Source of the DNA: an uncultured Eisenbergiella sp.
GTDB lineage: Bacteria; Bacillota; Clostridia; Lachnospirales; Lachnospiraceae
DNA: 35,117 nucleotides
Direction: 5' to 3'
Assembly (NCBI GenBank): GCA_947598825.1
Contig: CANQFM010000032.1
Coordinates: 1 to 35,117 of the forward strand
Shown here: in pieces, positions 1 to 7,831 of the stretch
Numbering within the stretch: the stretch's first letter is position 1
How the letters are laid out: the number at the start of each line of letters is the position of its first letter
The notes under the pieces: model-generated
What the model saw: the letters and a program-made list of their open reading frames with translations, nothing else
Databases searched by the model: none
Told to the model about the DNA's origin: nothing
Made by a program: the position numbers and the translations under genes

Positions 1-98
1 CGGAGATCGAGAAGCAGGGGAAGGCAGGAAGGGAAGAAGAGGAAGAGATCCCTATGATCCGTGAGGAGGCAGATGTCCGGATGGAGGAAGAAGCATGA
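1..98 (+). CDS. C-terminal end of an unidentified acidic protein (partial)
   Basis: An open frame enters from the left edge (codons begin at position 3) and stops at TGA 96-98. The visible 31 residues are highly charged and Glu-rich (EEEEIPMIREEADVRMEEEA). The stop overlaps the next gene's start in an ATGA tetranucleotide, so the two are probably translationally coupled. A charged tail of this kind could be the cytoplasmic end of a membrane protein, but no domain can be recognised and no function is assigned. Confidence 0.6.
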   Translation, partial: EIEKQGKAGREEEEEIPMIREEADVRMEEEA

Positions 99-1117
99 AG
101 GGCGGAGGGCTCCTGGCAGGGATCTGTGCCCTGGATGTGGCCCTGATGGTAATAGCGGCAGTGCTGTATTTGGGGCAGGATCGGACAGCTCCGGTGATCT
201 CCTACGGGCCGGACAGCCTGACCTATGAGGAAGGGATGGAAGAGAGCCTGCTGCTGGCAGGGGTGACGGCGCAGGACGAACGGGACGGGGACGTGACGGA
301 AAGCCTGATGGTCGAGAAGATCTCGGAGACTTCCAACGGGAACGTCATCATCACCTATGTGGCGAAGGACCATTCGGACAACGTGGGAAAGGCCAGCCGG
401 ACGGTGCGGGCCGTACAGGGCAGCCAGGTTCTTTCCGATGGAACCAAAGCTGATCCCTCCGGAGAGAATGGCGGAAGCAGTGTAGAGTCTGGGGCAGTAG
501 CGGAAAACACAGAGGGAACGGCAGGAGAACCGGAACCTGGGACAGAAAATGGAACGGGGAACGGGACAGGCCCTACAGAGGGCCAGGATACAGGAACCCC
601 AGGTGGAGAAGAACCCGCCGGGGGTGAAGAAAACCGTGAGGATAATCAGGAAGTCAACCAACAGTCTTTAGAAGGAGATAACGGGAATGCCCAGGGCCAG
701 CCGGAAGGGAACGTCCAGCCTCCGGAGCAGGAAGGAGCGTTTCCCGAAGGACAGCCCCAGCCCCAGGGAGAGGACCAGCAGCTTGGGGATGGACAGGCTC
801 AGGACGGTCAGGGGCAGGGTATCCCAGAGGATAACGGTATAGAAGGTAACGGGGCGGAAGGCAACCAGCCGCCTACAATTGACCTTCGGACAAGCAGCCT
901 TTCGGTGCAGGCAGGATCCCAGAGCGTGGACTGGAACCAGTGCATCGGGGGCTTGAGCGACGACCAGGACAGCCAGGCGCAGCTCTTCTCCAACCTGGTG
1001 ATGGAAGGGTTTGTGGACTTGAACACGCCGGGGGAGTATCCGGTGATGCTCTATACGAGAGATTCGGAGGGGCTGGAGTCGGCAAGGCAGGTCGTAATGG
1101 TACGGGTGGAAGGATAA
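95..1117 (+). CDS. Membrane-anchored surface protein with two Ig-like modules and a long low-complexity linker
   Basis: This 340-aa protein begins with an N-terminal hydrophobic segment (about residues 5-27, LLAGICALDVALMVIAAVLY) that is probably a signal anchor. Residues about 32-108 read like a bacterial Ig-like/DUF5011-type module (TAPVISYGPDSLTYEEG, GVTAQDERDGDVTES, YVAKDHSDNVGKASRTV). Residues about 110-255 are a Gly/Glu/Gln/Pro/Asn-rich low-complexity stretch. The last 80 residues form a second module of the same style (PPTIDLRTSSLSVQAGS, GEYPVMLYTRDSEGLES). The shape suggests an extracellular stalk holding a terminal domain off the membrane. No LPXTG motif is visible. It overlaps the upstream gene by 4 nt, so it belongs to that operon rather than to the glycan locus. 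The specific role is unknown. Confidence 0.7.
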   Translation: MKGGGLLAGICALDVALMVIAAVLYLGQDRTAPVISYGPDSLTYEEGMEESLLLAGVTAQDERDGDVTESLMVEKISETSNGNVIITYVAKDHSDNVGKASRTVRAVQGSQVLSDGTKADPSGENGGSSVESGAVAENTEGTAGEPEPGTENGTGNGTGPTEGQDTGTPGGEEPAGGEENREDNQEVNQQSLEGDNGNAQGQPEGNVQPPEQEGAFPEGQPQPQGEDQQLGDGQAQDGQGQGIPEDNGIEGNGAEGNQPPTIDLRTSSLSVQAGSQSVDWNQCIGGLSDDQDSQAQLFSNLVMEGFVDLNTPGEYPVMLYTRDSEGLESARQVVMVRVEG

Positions 1118-1182
1118 GAAATTTAATAATTGAAAGAATAGGCAAGATACTTTCTACAGCCGTAAAAAGATGAGGAGAATGA

Positions 1183-2289
1183 ATGATGAGTGGCAAAAGA
1201 GTTAATGTGACGCGTTCATCTATGCCTGAGTTAAGTGAGTTTATAGAGGAATTAAAACCAGTATGGGATAGCAGATGGCTGTCCAACAGGGGAGCCGCCT
1301 CACTGAAATTTGAAGAAATGCTTAAACAGTTTTTGGAAGTAGAGCAGGTATATTGTTTTGCAAACGGACATTTGGCTTTGGAGGTCGCAATCAACGGTCT
1401 TTTCTTAGAGGGTGAGGTTATCACCACACCTTACACGCATGTTTCTACGACTCATTCTATCGTGAGAAATGGGCTTACACCAGTATTTGTGGATGTGGAA
1501 GAACAAACCTATACGATCAATCCGGATCTGATTGAAAAAGCCATTACAGAAAAGACAGTTGCGATCGTGGCCACGCATGTTTATGGTTTCCCCTGTGATG
1601 TGGATGCTATTGAAGAAATTGCGAAAAGACATGGCCTATATGTGATCTATGATGCTGCCCATGCTTTTGGGGTGAAATATAAAGGAATAGGGATTGGGAA
1701 TTATGGGGATCTTTCTATGTTCAGCACTCATGCCACAAAAGTATTTCATACGATAGAAGGCGGGCTTGTTACATATAAAAACAAAGATGATGATAAATTA
1801 AGCGCTATGAGAAAGATTGTGAATTTTGGCTTTTCTTCACCGGAGGATATAGATTATATCGGAACAAATGCGAGAATGAATGAATTTGAGGCTGTAATGG
1901 GAATCTGTAATCTGCGCCATATTGAAGAAGAGATTCAAAAACGCAGACTGGCAGGAGAGAGGTATTGGGAAAGACTGGAAGGAGTCCCCGGGATCAAACT
2001 TCCTAAACCGGGATTGGATACTGTATGGAACTATGCATACTTTCCAGTAATTTTTGATGGGTACAAAATGAACCGGGATCAGGTACAGGCGAAATTAGCC
2101 AAAGAAGATATTTATGCCAGAAAATATTTCTATCCAATTACAAATGAAGCAGCCTGTTATGCAGAGAAATATGGTGAAATAGATATGCCTGTGGCGAAGC
2201 ATGCATCGGAATGTGTATTGACCTTACCTATGTATGCGGATCTGACGATAGGAGATGTGGACAGAATTTGTGATATTGTTTTGCAGTAA
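1183..2289 (+). CDS. DegT/DnrJ/EryC1/StrS-family sugar aminotransferase
   Basis: This is a PLP-dependent aminotransferase of 368 aa, normal for the family, which converts a nucleotide-linked keto-sugar to an amino sugar. The PLP lysine is K186 in FSTHATKVFHTIEGG, and the cofactor aspartate is D157 in YDAAHAFG. The N-terminal SNRGAAS, the TTPYTHVST stretch and the WNYAYFPV segment near residue 283 resemble dTDP-4-oxo-6-deoxyglucose aminotransferases of the VioA/FdtB type, but the substrate is inferred only. A GAGGAG site at 1172-1177 serves either ATG 1183 or the adjacent ATG 1186. It is the first gene of the polysaccharide locus and is followed at once by the priming transferase. It is AT-richer than the gene to its left. 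Confidence 0.9.
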   Translation: MMSGKRVNVTRSSMPELSEFIEELKPVWDSRWLSNRGAASLKFEEMLKQFLEVEQVYCFANGHLALEVAINGLFLEGEVITTPYTHVSTTHSIVRNGLTPVFVDVEEQTYTINPDLIEKAITEKTVAIVATHVYGFPCDVDAIEEIAKRHGLYVIYDAAHAFGVKYKGIGIGNYGDLSMFSTHATKVFHTIEGGLVTYKNKDDDKLSAMRKIVNFGFSSPEDIDYIGTNARMNEFEAVMGICNLRHIEEEIQKRRLAGERYWERLEGVPGIKLPKPGLDTVWNYAYFPVIFDGYKMNRDQVQAKLAKEDIYARKYFYPITNEAACYAEKYGEIDMPVAKHASECVLTLPMYADLTIGDVDRICDIVLQ

Positions 2290-2327
2290 AATTGATATGG
2301 ATTTATCGAAGAAAAGAGGTGCCTCTG

Positions 2328-3233
2328 TTGAACGATGCAGCACGGCTGCCAGAAAACGAAATCAAAACCATTGGGGAGCTTAACAAAGAGTTTCACCTGG
2401 CACATGCAAATGCGATTGCGGTGCCGGTACATATACGGGATACTTTTTACACACGGTATGGAAAAAGGTGGCTGGATTTTTTTGTTTCCTTAATTGCGCT
2501 GATAATAACGGCACCCATTAACCTTGTGTTGGCGTTGGGGACCTATCTGGATGTGGGCACACCGATTCTGTTCCGACAGACGCGGACGGGGAAAGGGCAA
2601 AAAGAATTTGAATTAATCAAATTCCGCAACATGACTAACGCAACAGACAGTTATGGTTATCTGCTGCCACCAGAAGAGCGTGTGACTCGATTTGGCCGTT
2701 TTGTGCGCAGAACATCTTTGGATGAACTGCTGAATTTCTGGTCGATTTTAAAAGGCAATATGTCGATCATCGGCCCGCGTCCCCTGCATGCGTTTTATAC
2801 TCCATGGATGACAGACCGCCACGCTGCGCGTTTTGCTGTAAGGCCTGGTCTGGAATGTCCGACACTGGATACCCAGAAGGAAGTTGTCAGTTGGCAGGGG
2901 CGCTTTGAGAATGATGTGTGGTATGTAGAGAACTGTAGTTTGATGCTGGATATCCGCCTGCTGCTCCAGTTGTTCCGGTTGGTATTTTTCCCGAATCGGA
3001 AACATGAAAGAGAGGTTGGAGAAAGCGGTACCTTTATTGGCTATGATGTACTGGGCAAAGCTGTGAGCAGCCGAAATGTGCCAGACGATGTGCTGCAGTG
3101 CTTTTTACAGCAAAACCACTATGCATCGCTGGAAGAAGCGCGGAACCATCGATTTGCAGCAACGACTGCGGAAGTGGAAACGGAATCGGAAACAAGTACG
3201 GACCGGCAGGATGAGGATATCCTTGCTGTATAA
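2328..3233 (+). CDS. Priming phosphoglycosyl transferase (bacterial sugar transferase family)
   Basis: This is a monotopic phosphoglycosyl transferase of the PglC/WcaJ catalytic type. It moves a sugar-1-phosphate from a nucleotide sugar to undecaprenyl phosphate to start the repeat unit at the inner membrane face. A hydrophobic re-entrant helix (FFVSLIALIITAPINLVLAL) precedes PILFRQTRTGKGQKEFELIKF and the catalytic Asp-Glu pair D132-E133 in RRTSLDELLNFW, then MSIIGPRPL. I chose TTG 2328 (301 aa) because AAGAGGTG at 2314-2321 sits 6-7 nt upstream. The frame is open back to TTG 2292 (313 aa), but that start has no ribosome site. About 75 charged residues follow the conserved core (ending SETSTDRQDEDILAV), a tail that minimal PglC-type enzymes lack. 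Confidence 0.9.
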   Translation: MNDAARLPENEIKTIGELNKEFHLAHANAIAVPVHIRDTFYTRYGKRWLDFFVSLIALIITAPINLVLALGTYLDVGTPILFRQTRTGKGQKEFELIKFRNMTNATDSYGYLLPPEERVTRFGRFVRRTSLDELLNFWSILKGNMSIIGPRPLHAFYTPWMTDRHAARFAVRPGLECPTLDTQKEVVSWQGRFENDVWYVENCSLMLDIRLLLQLFRLVFFPNRKHEREVGESGTFIGYDVLGKAVSSRNVPDDVLQCFLQQNHYASLEEARNHRFAATTAEVETESETSTDRQDEDILAV

Positions 3234-3262
3234 ACATTAATGAAAGTGGTGTAAAGATCTGT

Positions 3263-4033
3263 ATGCAGAATTTTGCCGTAAATGTTTTGACAGCCCAGTT
3301 CGGGCAGACACATCTCTTTTTTCTCGGACAGGCGGGGTTTATTGTAAAGAGCGCGCAGGGGCAGCTTTTGGGAATTGACTTATATCTTTCTGAGTGTGTG
3401 CGCCGGGTGGAGGGACATATTGGCTTTAAGCGTCTATTGCCCAGAATTTTAGAACCCTTTGATTTGGAATTTGATGCCTTGATTACTACCCATCCGCATT
3501 TTGACCATTTTGATATGGATGCGATTCCACAGTTGATGGAAAATGCGCATACCCGGCTTTTTGCTTCGGAAAACTGCAAAGCCGAGGTCGACCGGCTGAT
3601 GATGGAACACAGCCGGATCACCTATGTACAGCCTGGCGATATCTGTCAGGAAGGCGATTTTGGAATGCATTTTATCGAATGTGATCATGGTACGCAAGCA
3701 CCAGATGCGGTGGGAGTGCTGATCACTGTGGACGGAAAGAGGATCTGTATCGTGGGTGATAGCTGCCTGCATTTGGAACGGGCGCCACTCTACTTTGCGG
3801 ATGGTCCTATTGATGTTCTGATCGCGCCGATCAATGGGTTGAATGGAAACTTGAGTGAGCAGGACTGCGCTGCGTTGAGCGGTGTGCTGCACCCGGGAAC
3901 GGTGATACCGTGTCATTATGGGATGTTTGTATCTCATGGTGGCGATCCGGGAAGATTCAAATCCATAATGGATGGACAATATCCGAAACAGGCATATCAG
4001 ATTATGGCAATGGGAGAAAGAATCACACTATAA
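3263..4033 (+). CDS. UlaG-like metallo-beta-lactamase-fold hydrolase
   Basis: This 256-aa protein has a metallo-beta-lactamase fold. The metal-binding motif is THPHFDHFD (H77, H79, D81, H82), followed by a metal-bridging Asp in RICIVGDSCLHLE and a late His in IPCHYGMF. The layout matches the UlaG (L-ascorbate-6-phosphate lactonase) and YtnP-like branch more than classical beta-lactamases. There is no signal peptide, so it acts in the cytoplasm. Lying between the priming transferase and an ATP-grasp ligase, it may hydrolyse a lactone, phosphoester or amide on a sugar intermediate; that is inference. The ribosome site before ATG 3263 is weak. Its end abuts the AAAGGAGG of the next gene, so they are co-transcribed. 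Confidence 0.8.
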   Translation: MQNFAVNVLTAQFGQTHLFFLGQAGFIVKSAQGQLLGIDLYLSECVRRVEGHIGFKRLLPRILEPFDLEFDALITTHPHFDHFDMDAIPQLMENAHTRLFASENCKAEVDRLMMEHSRITYVQPGDICQEGDFGMHFIECDHGTQAPDAVGVLITVDGKRICIVGDSCLHLERAPLYFADGPIDVLIAPINGLNGNLSEQDCAALSGVLHPGTVIPCHYGMFVSHGGDPGRFKSIMDGQYPKQAYQIMAMGERITL

Positions 4034-4049
4034 AGGAGGCCGAAAAGCA

Positions 4050-5330
4050 ATGCAGTCAGATTTAACAGGAAAAAAGCTGCTGATTTTGGGTGGCAACCCG
4101 GAAACAATTCCTTTGGTAGAAGTCGCCAACGAAATGGGTGTAAAGACGATTGTAACAAGCTTTCGCGAGAGCGACCCGGCAAAAAAGCATGCATGGAAAA
4201 GCTTTAACGTGGACGGGCTGGACGTTCCGGGGTTGATTGCGCTGGCCCGGCAGGAAAAAATTGACGGTGTGTTGGTAGGCGTGGCTGATATGTTGATCCC
4301 AGCATATTGCAAAGTCTGCGATGCGCTCAGCCTACCCTGCTATGCCACCCGAGAGATAGTGGAGGTATTTTCTTATAAGGATCGGTTCAAAGCTGCCTGT
4401 GAACGTTATGGTGTGCATGGGATACCGGAGTATTATCTTGACGAGGAGTTACGCCCGGAGGACGTTGCCAAGATCCGCTTTCCAGTCATGGTCAAGCCGG
4501 TCGACAGTTCCAGCGGCACCGGGATGACGGTCTGTTATCAGGAGAGCGACCTGCGCCCTGCCGTGGAGAAGGCGCTGGCGGCATCATGGCAGAAACGTTT
4601 TATCGTCGAACGGTATATGCAATGCGATGATGTAGGTATTTACTATACGTTTAAAGATGGGTATTGCAGTGTTTCCTGCATCTATGACCGCAACACCACC
4701 GACAAACAAAAGGGGTTGAGCCGGGTCAATCAGGGCAGTATTTACCCTTCCATTCATATCGATGAGTATTTTGAACGGATGCACAACAATTCCGTCCGCA
4801 TGTTCAAAAATATTGGTATTCGCAACGGTGTGCTGTTGATTTCGGCCTTTTATGAGGACGGCGAATTTTATGTGTATGATCCTGGTTTCCGGCTTCAAGG
4901 GGAAGCACCCCACCTGTTGATGAAAGCAATCAACGGATTTGATCAGCGTGAAATGCTGATACGCTTTGCGCTGACAGGCTCAGAAGGGGACTTTGATCTT
5001 GCAGTTTGTGACGACATCCGGTTCCACGGCAAATCGGCGGCGACACTGTGGATTCTTCTCAAGGCAGGGCATATTGAACGGATAGAAGGCCTTGCAGACG
5101 TATACGGTGATCCGCGTGTTGTCGCCAATGTGCAGCGGCTGCAACCAGGTGATGACGTTTTACCGGAATGGGTTGGGACGGAAAAGCAGGTCTTGACCCG
5201 GCTTTACTTCGTCTGTGATACTCGGCAGAGGCTTATGGATACTATCCGGGAATATCTTGCCAAAGTGCGGGTTTTGGATGCTGACGGGCAGGATCTGGTG
5301 ATTCCTGGATTCGGTACGCAGACGTTTTAA
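4050..5330 (+). CDS. ATP-grasp ligase (carbamoyl-phosphate-synthase-like)
   Basis: This 426-aa cytosolic protein has a Rossmann-like pre-ATP-grasp domain (KKLLILGGNPETIPLVEVAN) and an ATP-grasp fold. It contains MVKPVDSSSGTGM (K149, glycine-rich loop about 153-158), hinge residue E187 in FIVERYM, and the metal/phosphate segment YDPGFRLQGE (D277-E285). ATP-grasp enzymes activate a carboxylate as acyl phosphate and join it to an amine or thiol. In this locus the likely acceptor is the amino group installed by the DegT enzyme, or a carboxyl group of a sugar acid (inference). ATG 4050 is chosen because AAAGGAGG at 4032-4039 precedes it at good distance. Upstream in-frame codons lie inside the previous gene. 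Confidence 0.85.
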   Translation: MQSDLTGKKLLILGGNPETIPLVEVANEMGVKTIVTSFRESDPAKKHAWKSFNVDGLDVPGLIALARQEKIDGVLVGVADMLIPAYCKVCDALSLPCYATREIVEVFSYKDRFKAACERYGVHGIPEYYLDEELRPEDVAKIRFPVMVKPVDSSSGTGMTVCYQESDLRPAVEKALAASWQKRFIVERYMQCDDVGIYYTFKDGYCSVSCIYDRNTTDKQKGLSRVNQGSIYPSIHIDEYFERMHNNSVRMFKNIGIRNGVLLISAFYEDGEFYVYDPGFRLQGEAPHLLMKAINGFDQREMLIRFALTGSEGDFDLAVCDDIRFHGKSAATLWILLKAGHIERIEGLADVYGDPRVVANVQRLQPGDDVLPEWVGTEKQVLTRLYFVCDTRQRLMDTIREYLAKVRVLDADGQDLVIPGFGTQTF

Positions 5331-5351
5331 GAGGGAAAAGAGGTCTTGTTT

Positions 5352-6110
5352 ATGAGCATTTTGACTTTACATGGACGGACGGCCGTGATCACCGGCGGAA
5401 CGAGGGGGATTGGGTTTGCCATTGCCAGAGCGCTGGCACAGGGCGGCATGCAGGTGGCATTGGTTGGTCAAAGTCTGGAAAGTGCCCACGCTGCACAGGA
5501 AAAGGCGACCGGCTGGGACGTAAGATGTAAAGGGTATGTTTGTGATCTGGCGTATGTGGAGGATATCCTGCCGCTATTGGAGCGAATTTGCACTGATTTT
5601 GGCAGCATAGACGTTCTGGTGAATTGTGCCGGCGTGCTGGATACTTCCAAAATCGGGACACTGACAGAAGAACAGTGGGACAAGGTGTTGGATGTTAATC
5701 TGAAAGGCACCTATTTTATGATCCAGCAGACCGTCCCATATTTGGAAAAGAGTAACGCACCGCGCATCATCAACATTGCCTCCAACGCGGGTCGGATGGG
5801 AGGATTTGAAAACGGGCTCGCCTATACCGCTTCGAAGGGTGGTATGATCGCCCTTACCTATGGCGCGGCCCGCCGCCTGGCAGAAAAACAAATTACTGTG
5901 AACTGCGTGGCGCCAGGCACGATCCTGACTGAGATGGCCAGTCAAGGATATGATGAGCAGACCCGGCAGCGCCTGCTGGCGCGCTTCCCGCTAGGCAGAA
6001 TGGGACGCCCGGAAGATGTGGCGACGGCAGTATGCTATTTCGCAAGTGAAGAGGCCGGTTTTACGACCGGTGCCGTTTTGGATGTGAATGGCGGCTTATT
6101 CATGGGATGA
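5352..6110 (+). CDS. SDR-family oxidoreductase 1 (FabG-like)
   Basis: This is a classical short-chain dehydrogenase/reductase of 252 aa. The NAD(P)-binding TGGTRGIG lies at 14-21, NCAG in the middle, and the catalytic triad is S144, Y158 and K162 (YTASKGG). The C-terminal TTGAVLDVNGG is typical of FabG-like members. It interconverts an alcohol and a ketone on a small substrate, here presumably a sugar or polyol of the glycan pathway. ATG 5352 is preferred over TTG 5346 because AAGAGGT at 5338-5344 lies 7 nt before the ATG and only 1 nt before the TTG. First of three adjacent SDR genes. Confidence 0.88.
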   Translation: MSILTLHGRTAVITGGTRGIGFAIARALAQGGMQVALVGQSLESAHAAQEKATGWDVRCKGYVCDLAYVEDILPLLERICTDFGSIDVLVNCAGVLDTSKIGTLTEEQWDKVLDVNLKGTYFMIQQTVPYLEKSNAPRIINIASNAGRMGGFENGLAYTASKGGMIALTYGAARRLAEKQITVNCVAPGTILTEMASQGYDEQTRQRLLARFPLGRMGRPEDVATAVCYFASEEAGFTTGAVLDVNGGLFMG

Positions 6111-6145
6111 GCTGCCTGCAATAATAACAGAAAGGTAACAGAGAG

Positions 6146-6907
6146 ATGAATAATATGTTTGATCTGACCGGAAAAAAAGCGATCATTGTGGGCGGCGCAG
6201 GCGATCTTGGTTCCGGCATGATGCGCGCCCTGGCAGAAGCAGGCGCTGAGGTCGCGTGTATCGACTTGAGCGAAACGATGCCACAATTGATCAGTGCGTT
6301 GAACGACGACGGGTATAAAGCACACGCTGTCAAGGCGGATATTTCCAGGCGCGACGAGGTGCGGAGTTCCTACCAGACAGCCCTTGAACTGCTGGGCGGC
6401 AAGCTTGATATCCTGATCAATTCGGCAGGGATCCAGCGCCGATATCCCAGCGAGGAGTTTCCAGAGAAGGATTGGGACGAGGTGCTGGAAATTAATTTGA
6501 CTGCTTTATTTTTGTATTGCCAGTTGGCTGCCAATACGATGATCCCGAATGGCGGCGGTAAGATCATTAATATCGCTTCTATGCAAAGTTTTATCGGTGG
6601 CGTGACTATACCGGCCTATGCCGCTGCCAAAGGCGGCGTTGGGCAGTTAACTAAGACACTGGCCAATGATTGGGCAGCCAAAGGGATCAATGTGAACGCT
6701 ATCGCGCCAGGGTATATGGATACACGGCTGAATACCGGCTTGATAGCTAACAAGGTGCGTTCGGCGGAGATCCTGACGCGCATTCCGCAAAAGCGCTGGG
6801 GGAATGGAGATGACCTGAAAGGAATCGCTGTTTTCCTGGCCTCTCGGGCGAGCGATTATGTAAATGGTGCTGTGATTCCGGTTGATGGTGGTTTTTTGGG
6901 CCGGTAA
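6146..6907 (+). CDS. SDR-family oxidoreductase 2
   Basis: This 253-aa classical SDR has an N-terminal cofactor loop VGGAGDLGSG (the usual TGxxxGIG becomes VGGAGDLG), NSAG, a catalytic Ser near 145, Y158 and K162 (YAAAKGG), and ends in the family's VNGAVIPVDGGF. The sequence style resembles gluconate 5-dehydrogenase or 2-deoxy-gluconate 3-dehydrogenase (IdnO/KduD-like) enzymes, which act on sugar acids. It lies 35 nt after SDR 1 and differs clearly from it, so the three SDRs probably act on different steps rather than being a recent duplication. Confidence 0.87.
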   Translation: MNNMFDLTGKKAIIVGGAGDLGSGMMRALAEAGAEVACIDLSETMPQLISALNDDGYKAHAVKADISRRDEVRSSYQTALELLGGKLDILINSAGIQRRYPSEEFPEKDWDEVLEINLTALFLYCQLAANTMIPNGGGKIINIASMQSFIGGVTIPAYAAAKGGVGQLTKTLANDWAAKGINVNAIAPGYMDTRLNTGLIANKVRSAEILTRIPQKRWGNGDDLKGIAVFLASRASDYVNGAVIPVDGGFLGR

Positions 6908-6946
6908 CGCGTAAGAACTCGGTTCCAATAAGGGTGATGAGAAGGA

Positions 6947-7711
6947 ATGAATGAGTTAAAAGACAAAGTGATCGTCATTTCCGGCGGCACAAAGGGTGTT
7001 GGCAGGACGATGGCGGAAGAATGTGCGATCCGGGGCGCAAAAGTGGTGATTGGCGGCCGCGATGAAGCGGCCGCAAAAAGGAGCCTGCGGCTGATACGTT
7101 CTTATGGCAGTGAGGGTATCTTTGTACATACCGAGCTATCCCGCGTGGAGGACTGTCGCGCTCTTTTGGACTGCGCTTATGAGCGGTATGGAAAGGTGAA
7201 TGGCCTGTTCAATTACGCGGGAATTACCCCAATCTCCCCATTGGACAGTTGCGATGTCGATACATTTGACGCTGTAATGGATATCAATTTTCGGGCCGCG
7301 TTTTTCTGCTGCCAACAGGCCATCAAGTACATGCGCATGAGCGGCGGCGGTTCCATTGTCTTGACGGGATCCGCACATGCCTGGGGCGGCCAGAAGGACC
7401 GCGCTGCTTATGCCTGCTCCAAGGGTGTCTTGCGTACGTTGATGGAACACATTGCGCATAATTATGCAGAGGAAAATATCCGCTGCAATTATTTGACGCT
7501 TGGCTGGACGCCGACCGAAGGCGAAGTCGCTCTACGCAAAACACAGGGCGAGACTGAAAAGGAACTGCGGGAACGTGCGGCCGACATCCTGCCCATGCAC
7601 CGCATGTGTGAACGCACCGATTATGTGGAGGCTATTGTTTATCTGCTTTCAGATGCTTCCAGCATGATGACGGGCAGCACCTTTCGCATTACAGCGGGGG
7701 AGTACATTTGA
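6947..7711 (+). CDS. SDR-family oxidoreductase 3
   Basis: This 254-aa SDR has the cofactor loop SGGTKGVGRT near residues 13-22, FNYAGITP in place of the usual NNAG, and the YxxxK pair Y155/K159 (YACSKG). It is the most divergent of the three: Tyr replaces the second Asn of the NNAG motif, and GSAHAWGG replaces the usual serine strand while still supplying a Ser. It probably uses NAD(P)H on a sugar-derived substrate. A GAGAAGG-like site precedes ATG 6947. A 120-nt gap follows it, the largest within this part of the locus. Confidence 0.85.
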   Translation: MNELKDKVIVISGGTKGVGRTMAEECAIRGAKVVIGGRDEAAAKRSLRLIRSYGSEGIFVHTELSRVEDCRALLDCAYERYGKVNGLFNYAGITPISPLDSCDVDTFDAVMDINFRAAFFCCQQAIKYMRMSGGGSIVLTGSAHAWGGQKDRAAYACSKGVLRTLMEHIAHNYAEENIRCNYLTLGWTPTEGEVALRKTQGETEKELRERAADILPMHRMCERTDYVEAIVYLLSDASSMMTGSTFRITAGEYI

Positions 7712-7831
7712 ACGGGATGCAAAAAAAGCGTTGCCCTGATCAAAAGCAAAAACGTATGATGCAGTGTACCCAAGAGTTTTAAGGGCATTTTCGCTTTGCA
7801 GGAAATCATTTGGCAAGGAGTTGGCAAAACG

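Noticed and set aside
1130-1158. A possible promoter before the DegT gene (TTGAAA, 17 nt, TCTACA)
   Set aside because: The -10 matches the consensus at only three of six positions, so it is not listed as a feature.
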